Below are positions 1-5,654 of a DNA stretch of 11,995 bases, piece after piece. The stretch is from assembly GCA_003266105.1 (NCBI GenBank), contig MVAA01000098.1, forward strand, positions 1-11,995. The letters are read 5' to 3'. The stretch's first letter is position 1. Each line of letters begins with the position of its first letter. Source of the stretch: Methanosphaera sp. rholeuAM6. Its GTDB lineage: Archaea; Methanobacteriota; Methanobacteria; Methanobacteriales; Methanobacteriaceae. The position numbers and the translations under genes were made by a program. The notes beneath the pieces are model-generated. The model was not told the origin of the DNA. It saw only the letters and a list, made by a program, of their open reading frames with translations, and did not search any database.

Positions 1-117
1 CATGATAAGTAATAATATACATTATCCAATGATTAATAAAATTATAATAAAACATGACATAATATAAAAGTATTAAATAAACAAACAAAAAAATCATTAT
101 GTCAAGTACTCGCAATT

Positions 118-139
118 TTAAAAAATAATGATAAAAAAA
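118..139 (-). terminator. oligo-T terminator after the Mur ligase gene
   Basis: Read on the minus strand, the DNA just past the TAA stop carries a run of seven T (133-139) followed by a second T-rich run near 118-126. Archaeal RNA polymerase terminates at such oligo-U tracts without needing a hairpin. Positions 1-117 are AT-rich with further short A/T runs, and I see no gene there. Confidence 0.5.
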
Positions 140-144
140 GAGGT

Positions 145-1365
145 TTAAATTAGTCGGGAGTTAATTTCAGTTATCTTGGACTGACCGTTTCCACCGATAA
201 ATATCTTTTTGTTGTTAAGCGTGTTAATGAAGTTTATAATATCATCAATATTCTTAATAACCCTTAAATCCTTAGTATATCCTAAATTATTAAGATACTG
301 GATATAATCATAGGTTGTATCATCCAGGCCCGGAAACAATATGAGAGTATCGGGCGAATATTCCTTAACGTAATCAAGTATGTTGAATCTGCATTTTTCG
401 TGTTTGCGTGGAGTACCAATAATGACAGTGTCAAAGCGTTCTTCATCAAGAACAGCCTTAAGGGCATCAACATTGTCTGTCTTACCGGAAACAACTTCAT
501 TACCGTTGTAATTAATTTTTATCGTTCTGCCCTCAACAGACTGGAAAGTTTTAAGATGTTTAACAATTGTCTGTTCCCTAATTCCCAAATCCATACATGC
601 AACACGGGCTGCATCAGCATTCTGTAAATTAAATGAACCGAACAAATTCAAATCATTTTCATATCTGTCAAACAACAGCGTCTTGTCACTTCTATCAGTA
701 ACTTTAAGAAGATTTTCATCGTTACAGTTTAAAACAGCAGTCTTTCCACTAATGAATTCTCCGACTTCCTCGGTATAATGTTCAATGCTTCCATGAACAT
801 TCATGTGATCAAAGCCGATATTGGTAACCACAACCAGATCAATGTCAAAGACATAGTCACAAAAGTCAAGGGTCATGTCACATACTTCAATAACCATAAA
901 ATCATAGTCGTCCTCATTGGCCTTAAGAAGCAGTTCATTATAACCGGAAAAACCTCCACCACCGTTACCTCCAAGCACGACACTATAACCTGCTTTGCTG
1001 AGAACGTGATAAATCATGTGACTTGTTGTGGTTTTTCCATTTGTTCCGGTAACTGCAATGGTTTTAATGCTCTTATGTTTGCTTATAACATCCGAAATAA
1101 AAATACCCTTATCGAGAACTTTCTTACAAATGTCCTTATTAAATAGGCTGGGACTAACTGACACCGCATCGGATTTAAAAATTTTATCAATGTTATGGCT
1201 TCCAATTTCCAAATCCAACAATTCTTTACTTACACCATCTTCATTCAATAATTTAAGGTCTATTTTACGGTTAATGTCTGACGAATAAACATTATGTCCT
1301 CTTTTAAGTAAAGCAACAGTTGCCTGCTGTCCCTCAACGCCTAAACCCACAACACTCACATTCAA
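145..1365 (-). CDS. Mur ligase family protein, probable pseudomurein peptide ligase
   Basis: This is an ATP-dependent amide ligase of the Mur family, 406 residues. Residues 1-30 form a Rossmann-like start with a GLGVEG motif (7-12), as in MurC/MurD-type N-terminal domains. The central ATPase domain has the P-loop GTNGKTTT (107-114), a Glu at 160 in the Mg-binding strand, TNIGFDHMNVHGS (181-193) and VLNCNDEN (211-218). The segment GSFNLQNADAA (243-253) and GRT near 275 lead into the C-terminal ligase domain. In bacteria these enzymes add amino acids to UDP-muramyl peptides. Methanobacteriales have no murein, so by inference this one acts on the pseudomurein peptide or a related precursor in the cytoplasm. 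The exact step is not decidable here. The start is TTG: no in-frame ATG lies nearby upstream, and GGAG sits 8 nt before it (1374-1377 on the minus strand). A Gly-rich stretch (132-139) follows the P-loop helix. It is transcribed alone, divergent from hypD. Confidence 0.88.
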   Translation of the reverse strand: MNVSVVGLGVEGQQATVALLKRGHNVYSSDINRKIDLKLLNEDGVSKELLDLEIGSHNIDKIFKSDAVSVSPSLFNKDICKKVLDKGIFISDVISKHKSIKTIAVTGTNGKTTTSHMIYHVLSKAGYSVVLGGNGGGGFSGYNELLLKANEDDYDFMVIEVCDMTLDFCDYVFDIDLVVVTNIGFDHMNVHGSIEHYTEEVGEFISGKTAVLNCNDENLLKVTDRSDKTLLFDRYENDLNLFGSFNLQNADAARVACMDLGIREQTIVKHLKTFQSVEGRTIKINYNGNEVVSGKTDNVDALKAVLDEERFDTVIIGTPRKHEKCRFNILDYVKEYSPDTLILFPGLDDTTYDYIQYLNNLGYTKDLRVIKNIDDIINFINTLNNKKIFIGGNGQSKITEINSRLI

Positions 1366-1410
1366 TTTATTGACTCCTACAATTGATATAATAATACTTT
1401 TGAATTTGTT

Positions 1411-1418
1411 AATATTTA
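1411..1418 (-). promoter_or_regulatory. candidate TATA box for the Mur ligase gene
   Basis: On the minus strand this reads TAAATATT. It would place transcription start near 1388, leaving a 5' leader of about 23 nt that includes the GGAG ribosome binding site. Other A/T-rich octamers nearby could serve instead, so the assignment is tentative. Confidence 0.35.
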
Positions 1419-1466
1419 CTGTTTAGGTATTATGGACATCCAAGGAAAGCCACATTTAAATATTTT

Positions 1467-1488
1467 GATAATGATAATAATTATCATT
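1467..1488. promoter_or_regulatory. Fur-box-like palindrome between divergent genes
   Basis: Positions 1467-1485 read GATAATGATAATAATTATC, which matches the classical 19-bp bacterial Fur consensus (GATAATGATAATCATTATC) at 18 of 19 positions. An overlapping inverted repeat has arms AATGATAA (1470-1477) and TTATCATT (1481-1488) around a 3-bp centre. It lies about 100 bp from both the Mur ligase start and the hypD start. Binding by a Fur- or other metal-dependent regulator is an inference, and no regulator gene is in the window. Confidence 0.45.
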
Positions 1489-1538
1489 GATACAGAAAAC
1501 AATAATGTAGGATGATATTTTTACCATAACAATTAAAC

Positions 1539-1547
1539 TATAAAATA
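1539..1547 (+). promoter_or_regulatory. candidate TATA box of the hypD-tldE operon
   Basis: TATAAAATA is a good archaeal TATA element. Its centre puts the transcription start near 1570, giving a leader of about 24 nt before the hypD ATG. A TTATCA half-site (1551-1556) and a TGATAA half-site (1572-1577) flank the predicted start, in the right place for an operator. Confidence 0.5.
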
Positions 1548-1593
1548 TGGTTATCACAGTAATTAATCTAATGATAAGGGAGTTTAGGTTAAA

Positions 1594-2643
1594 ATGAAAA
1601 ATCTGACAAAAGAGATAATTAAAAAAATTAACGAAGTTAAACAGCCAATAAAAATCATGCACGTATGTGGTTCACACGAACATACAATCATGTACAACGG
1701 TATAAGATCAATGTTGCCTCCTGAAGTTGAGATAGTGGCAGGACCTGGATGTCCTGTATGCGTAGTTCCTGCACAGGAAATAGATGAATGTGTAGCACTG
1801 GCCGAACAGGGTGTAACAGTGACAATATTCGGAGACATGCTAAGGGTACCAGGTACCGAAAAATCATTGGCCGATGCAAAGGCAGACGGTGCAGATGTAA
1901 GAATAGTCTACGGTATTGGAAATGCAGTGGATCTGGCAAATGAAATAGATAATGATGTGGTATTCATGTCAGCAGGATTTGAAACAACCGCACCAACAAC
2001 GGCCAGTGAAATGTTAAGCAATCCTCCGGAAAACTTTTCAGTACTAAGCAGTCACAGATTAATCCCACCAACACTAGACTTCCTGGTACATGATGAGGTA
2101 AAGCTTGACGGTCTAATAGAACCTGGACACGTATGTACAATCATCGGAACAAAACCATTCGAATACCTGTCAGAAGACTATGGAATACCACAGGCAGTGG
2201 CAGGATTCAATCCATTGGACATACTATACGCAATATACCTGATACTCAAACAGAAAAAGGAAGACAATCCAAGAGTACAGAACGAATACAAACGAGCAGT
2301 ACGTGAAGAAGGTAATGTAAAGGCAATAGCAGCAATGGAAGAAGTGTTTGAAGTAACAACCAAGGAATGGAGAGGATTCCCCGAAATACCAAATTCAATC
2401 TATGAATTAAAACCGGAATTTGATGACCATAACGCCAGGAAAAGATATGACATGGATTTGCCGGACTCTGAAAACGTGCCAAAAGGATGTATATGTGGAC
2501 CAATCCTAAGGGGAATGGCAAGACCTGAAGACTGTAAACTATTCCGTGGAGAATGTAATCCGCTACATCCGATAGGAGCATGTATGGTAAGTAAGGAAGG
2601 TACATGTAACATAGCTTACAGATACTCTAAAATGGACGATTAA
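1594..2643 (+). CDS. hypD: HypD, [NiFe]-hydrogenase maturation factor
   Basis: HypD is the iron-sulfur scaffold which, with HypC, assembles the Fe(CN)2CO group that is later inserted into [NiFe]-hydrogenases. It acts in the cytoplasm. The 349-residue product has the family signatures: VCGSHEHT with Cys25, GPGCPVCVVP with Cys53 and Cys56, and a C-terminal cluster region (298-338). That region has Cys at 299, 301, 314, 321, 330 and 338, including RPEDC and GACMVSKEGTC, which ligates the [4Fe-4S] centre in characterised homologues. The length is close to that of other HypD proteins and nothing looks broken. The ATG is preceded by AGGT (1586-1589) and, further upstream, GGGAG (1578-1582). The next gene starts 27 bp after its stop, so the two are probably co-transcribed. 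hypE lies about 7 kb downstream. hypA, hypB, hypC and hypF are not in the window. Confidence 0.97.
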   Translation: MKNLTKEIIKKINEVKQPIKIMHVCGSHEHTIMYNGIRSMLPPEVEIVAGPGCPVCVVPAQEIDECVALAEQGVTVTIFGDMLRVPGTEKSLADAKADGADVRIVYGIGNAVDLANEIDNDVVFMSAGFETTAPTTASEMLSNPPENFSVLSSHRLIPPTLDFLVHDEVKLDGLIEPGHVCTIIGTKPFEYLSEDYGIPQAVAGFNPLDILYAIYLILKQKKEDNPRVQNEYKRAVREEGNVKAIAAMEEVFEVTTKEWRGFPEIPNSIYELKPEFDDHNARKRYDMDLPDSENVPKGCICGPILRGMARPEDCKLFRGECNPLHPIGACMVSKEGTCNIAYRYSKMDD

Positions 2644-2670
2644 TAAAATAAAATATTTTGAGTTGATAAG

Positions 2671-3981
2671 ATGGATTATCTGGTTGAGGAAATAATTAAC
2701 AGGGTTTCAAAAAGAGTGGATCATTGTGAAGTATACCTGGAACAGGAAAAGGCCACGGAAATATCCGTACTGAATGATGAAGTAAACTATGCAAAGGAAG
2801 AGGACACTACAGGCATTGGTCTGAGGGTAATAAACAATCAACAACAGGGATTTTCATACACAACAAACGTAAACCGCATTGACGACGTCATAGAACAGGC
2901 AATAAAAAATTCCAAACTGAATAATCCGGATAAAAACTTGGCAATAATCGAAAAACCTGAAGGATACAGGAAAGTATCCGGATTATATGACAAGAAAATA
3001 AATGACGTTACATTGGCCGAAGCAATACAAAGATGCAACAATATGATAGAACTGGTAAAGGAAAATGACTGTCAACCAACCTCCGCAGAATATGAGATAA
3101 GCGTTGGAAAAACAATCATAGCAAATTCAAACGGCGTGTTTGCCACCGAAGAACAGACAGGTAGTGGAGTGTCAGTATCAGTAAATGCGGAGGATGAGGA
3201 TGGATTTTCAAGTGCATATGCATATGACCTGGGTCATGATGACAGTCTTGAAATGGAAAGAATCGTACAGGAATCAACGGATTTGGCAAAAAGTTCAAGA
3301 AACGGTAAAAAAACACAGACACGTACAACAACAGTAATTCTTGATTACTTTGCAATATCATCTTTGCTTGGCACATTCCTGTCTGCCTTAAGCAGTGAAA
3401 ACACTCAAAGAGGAAGATCTTATCTGCAGGATAAGATGGGTCAGACAGTAAGCTCAGAATCATTCTCGTTATATGATGATGCAACAATTGAAGGAGCAAA
3501 CCGTTCATCAATGTTTGATGACGAAGCAACACCTTCACAAAAAACAGAATTAATAAAGGATGGCGTATTAACCTCCTTCATATACGATACATATCATGCA
3601 AACAAGGATGAAAGTGATGTAACAACAACGTCAAATGCAACAAGAGCCGGATACAGTTCCGTTCCAACAGTAGGATTCACCAATATAAACACACAATTCA
3701 GGGAAATCACACCAATAACTGACATACCTGATGGAATAACAGTACATAGTGTAATGGGAGCTCATACTGCAAATCCAATAACGGGAGACTTCTCTGTGGA
3801 AGCCAGAAACGCCTTCGAAATAGCAAACGGTGAAGTAACAAATCCGATTAAGAAAGCAATGATATCAGGCAACATATTTGAAATAATGAAATCAGCAACA
3901 GCATTATCTGACCAAACAAGACAGGTAGGATCCCTCATAACGCCTAAAGTTGTTGCACAAAATTTAAGGGTCATAGGTTAA
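2671..3981 (+). CDS. pmbA: TldD/PmbA-family protein, TldE (PmbA)-type subunit
   Basis: The product is a 436-residue member of the TldD/PmbA (U62) family. In characterised bacterial systems, TldD carries a zinc HExxxH motif and pairs with TldE (PmbA), which lacks it, to form a cytoplasmic protease that degrades unfolded peptides and trims modified peptides such as microcin B17. No HExxxH is present here. The equivalent region, beginning LLGTFLSALSSENTQRG (about 231-247), looks like the TldE form. The following segments, with DDATIEGANRSSMFDDEATPSQ (about 269-290, written here from codons) and ITGDFSVEARNAFEIANGEV near 370-390, are typical of the family C-terminal half. It follows hypD by 27 bp with only a weak GAG near 2660 as ribosome binding site. 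This suggests one transcript, ended by the oligo-T tracts downstream. No TldD partner is encoded in the window, so the partner is presumably elsewhere. Any role in hydrogenase maturation is speculation from gene order. Confidence 0.9.
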   Translation: MDYLVEEIINRVSKRVDHCEVYLEQEKATEISVLNDEVNYAKEEDTTGIGLRVINNQQQGFSYTTNVNRIDDVIEQAIKNSKLNNPDKNLAIIEKPEGYRKVSGLYDKKINDVTLAEAIQRCNNMIELVKENDCQPTSAEYEISVGKTIIANSNGVFATEEQTGSGVSVSVNAEDEDGFSSAYAYDLGHDDSLEMERIVQESTDLAKSSRNGKKTQTRTTTVILDYFAISSLLGTFLSALSSENTQRGRSYLQDKMGQTVSSESFSLYDDATIEGANRSSMFDDEATPSQKTELIKDGVLTSFIYDTYHANKDESDVTTTSNATRAGYSSVPTVGFTNINTQFREITPITDIPDGITVHSVMGAHTANPITGDFSVEARNAFEIANGEVTNPIKKAMISGNIFEIMKSATALSDQTRQVGSLITPKVVAQNLRVIG

Positions 3982-4000
3982 TAACTGATAAAAGTGCTTA

Positions 4001-4036
4001 ATTTTTTTATTAATCTCTAATTTTTTCCTTTTTTTT
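4001..4036 (+). terminator. oligo-T terminator after the hypD-tldE unit
   Basis: About 20 bp after the stop codon come three T tracts in a row: seven T (4002-4008), six T (4021-4026) and eight T (4029-4036). This is the usual form of an archaeal intrinsic terminator, and the repeated tracts suggest an efficient one. Confidence 0.65.
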
Positions 4037-4082
4037 AATCATATTCCAACTTTTTATTTTGAAAACATTTTTTGAAAAAAAT

Positions 4083-4136
4083 ATTAGAATTTAAATAATA
4101 TAAGTGATATAATATTATTTAATACAAAGTTCTAAT
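4083..4136. repeat. long interrupted dyad upstream of the zinc-ribbon gene
   Basis: An inner pair of 11-bp arms, TTAAATAATAT (4091-4101) and ATATTATTTAA (4112-4122), is separated by 10 bp. It is enclosed by an outer 7-bp pair, ATTAGAA (4083-4089) and TTCTAAT (4130-4136), so 18 bp pair across 54 bp with one asymmetric bulge. It lies about 100 bp before the next start codon. It may be an operator or an RNA hairpin. In such AT-rich DNA, chance is not excluded. Confidence 0.4.
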
Positions 4137-4182
4137 TTATAATATAATAGGATATTCTGATTAAAGGTATTATCATTTTTAT

Positions 4183-4190
4183 TATATTTT
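4183..4190 (+). promoter_or_regulatory. candidate TATA box for the zinc-ribbon gene
   Basis: TATATTTT-like sequence in the T-rich stretch 4176-4192 would place transcription start near 4213, leaving a leader of about 26 nt that contains the GGAG ribosome binding site (4227-4230). Another A/T-rich candidate lies inside the dyad near 4095. Confidence 0.35.
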
Positions 4191-4238
4191 ATCTCAAAGT
4201 AATTTGTAATCATTTAAAAAAATGAAGGAGTAAAGTAA

Positions 4239-5576
4239 ATGTTTTGTAAAAAATGTGGGTCAGAAATAGGCACAGATAGCATATATTGTCCTAAATGTGG
4301 AACAAAAGTTGAAGACAATTTATCTAAGGAAGAATACGATCCTTTATTGGCATTGGATAATGTGGAAACGGTTGAAGATGATATGGTTTGGCAGGAAGCA
4401 CCTTTAGGTGATGAATCAATAATCATTAATGCCACTGAAGGAAGACAGGTAAAACCTGTGGTAAACGAACAGGAACAACAAGCTGAAAAACAAGAAGCAG
4501 ACAGTAAAGACAATGCAAATCAAGGTTTAAGAGCAGCAAAATCAACAATAGCACATCCAATTAAACCTAAAAGAAGGGTAAAGCCTAAAACAGTTACACC
4601 TAAAGAACCTGTGGCACAAACAGAGGAAACCATTCCTCAAACAATGCAGGAAACAGTTGTGGAACTTACTCCTGAAGTAGTCGAACCGGTCAAAGAAACT
4701 GTTCCGGAAACTCCTGTTGAAGAAGTAGTTGAAGAGGTTCCTCAGGTTGAAGAAACAGTAGTGATTGAAGAAACCGATCAAATTATAGCCGATGATGAAA
4801 TGGAGGACATCTTTGATGACTTCGTAGTTGATGACTCTTTCGGAATAATCGATGAATCCCCAGAAATAGTTGAAGAAACACCAGAAGTAATTGAAGAGGC
4901 ACCTAAAGCAGCTGAAGAAACACAGGAAGTAGTTGAAACAGAACCTGAAATAGTTGAAGAAGTACAGGAAACCGTGACAACACCCGAAGTGGCTCCTGTT
5001 GTTGAAACACCTGTTGAAACACCTGTTGAAACAGTCAAGGAAACCTCCGAACCAATTACTGAAGAGATTGTAACGGAAACTTCAGAAGTTGAGGAAATAG
5101 TATATGAACCAACAGAAGAGGAAAAAGTTACTCCGGAACAAGCACTTTTCACAGATGAAATAATAATTGAAGAAGAACCTGTTGTTGAAGAACCGGTAAC
5201 AGAGAATGTTGTTAAATCAGAACCTGTTAAAGAGGAAGTTGAAACTGAAAAAGTAGAATCCAATGAAGATGCAGTACAAAAGGCAAGAGACATGGATCTG
5301 GAGGAAGTTATAACATCTGAAAGTCAGTCTGAAATAATGAAATCACTCAGTTCTACAAAAATAGATAAGGAAGATATTGAGCCTGTTATCGGTGATGAAG
5401 ATTCAGCAATAAAATCTCAATTCAATTCCACATTGGATGATGAAGACGAATTATTTGACGTTGATGAAAACGTAAACTCATTAACAAATAAAATAACAAC
5501 GGTATTGATTATAATCCTAATACTAATCATAGCAGCAGTTGTTGCAACATTTTTAGTGCAGAATATAGGTTTATAA
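4239..5576 (+). CDS. zinc-ribbon protein with acidic low-complexity linker and C-terminal membrane anchor
   Basis: The 445-residue protein has three parts. Residues 1-24 form a zinc ribbon with Cys3, Cys6, Cys17 and Cys20 (CKKCG and CPKCG knuckles). Residues from about 100 to 345 are dominated by Glu, Val, Pro and Thr, with loose repeats such as VEEVPQVEETV and a tandem VETP repeat coded by 12-bp DNA units at 5001-5033. A short basic, Lys/Pro-rich patch (about 108-125) precedes this linker. Residues about 419-440 form a single hydrophobic helix, followed by only five residues, so the protein looks tail-anchored with its bulk in the cytoplasm. There is no signal peptide. The start is supported by AAGGAG 8 nt upstream. 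I do not recognise a specific function. Zinc-ribbon membrane proteins of this plan are common and unassigned in methanogens. It is followed by an ABC1 kinase gene on the same strand, but that gene appears to have its own promoter. Confidence 0.85.
   Translation: MFCKKCGSEIGTDSIYCPKCGTKVEDNLSKEEYDPLLALDNVETVEDDMVWQEAPLGDESIIINATEGRQVKPVVNEQEQQAEKQEADSKDNANQGLRAAKSTIAHPIKPKRRVKPKTVTPKEPVAQTEETIPQTMQETVVELTPEVVEPVKETVPETPVEEVVEEVPQVEETVVIEETDQIIADDEMEDIFDDFVVDDSFGIIDESPEIVEETPEVIEEAPKAAEETQEVVETEPEIVEEVQETVTTPEVAPVVETPVETPVETVKETSEPITEEIVTETSEVEEIVYEPTEEEKVTPEQALFTDEIIIEEEPVVEEPVTENVVKSEPVKEEVETEKVESNEDAVQKARDMDLEEVITSESQSEIMKSLSSTKIDKEDIEPVIGDEDSAIKSQFNSTLDDEDELFDVDENVNSLTNKITTVLIIILILIIAAVVATFLVQNIGL
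5001..5033 (+). repeat. 12-bp tandem repeat within the zinc-ribbon gene
   Basis: The unit GTTGAAACACCT occurs exactly at 5001-5012 and 5013-5024, and a third partial copy fills 5025-5033. It encodes Val-Glu-Thr-Pro repeated in frame. Such identical units suggest recent replication slippage and possible length variation of the linker between strains. Confidence 0.85.
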
Positions 5577-5624
5577 GACAATATCATTTTTCTCCTCCTT
5601 AAAACATTTTTACTTTTAAAATTA

Positions 5625-5632
5625 TTTATATA
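5625..5632 (+). promoter_or_regulatory. TATA box giving a probably leaderless ABC1-kinase transcript
   Basis: TTTATATA is centred about 26-27 bp before the ATG at 5655, which is the usual distance from TATA centre to transcription start in archaea. There is no GGAG or GGTG motif between the box and the ATG. Both facts fit a transcript that begins at or within a base or two of the start codon. Weak T5 tracts upstream (5587-5591 and 5607-5611) could end the preceding gene's transcript. Confidence 0.55.
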
Positions 5633-5654
5633 CAAATATATAAGATATTATATT

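Noticed and set aside
778..1146. A 122-codon plus-strand frame opposite the Mur ligase
   Set aside because: It overlaps the conserved ATPase domain codons in antisense and shows no family features.
4222..4233. Four-codon mini-frame ATG AAG GAG TAA overlapping the ribosome binding site of the zinc-ribbon gene
   Set aside because: It could act as a leader, but a frame this short inside an AAGGAG motif is expected by chance.
4778..5293. A 171-codon minus-strand reading frame rich in Ser and Thr
   Set aside because: It is the mirror of the repetitive Glu/Val/Thr codons of the zinc-ribbon gene. It resembles no family, and the plus-strand gene has a zinc ribbon, a ribosome binding site and a membrane helix.
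5417..5600. Minus-strand GGAGGAG followed by ATG near 5586, opening a short reading frame over the end of the zinc-ribbon gene
   Set aside because: The ribosome binding site looks good, but the frame is antisense to the membrane-helix codons, ends in a Ser/Asn run that mirrors Asp/Glu codons, and has no recognisable protein character. The TCCTCC on the plus strand may be part of a terminator region.
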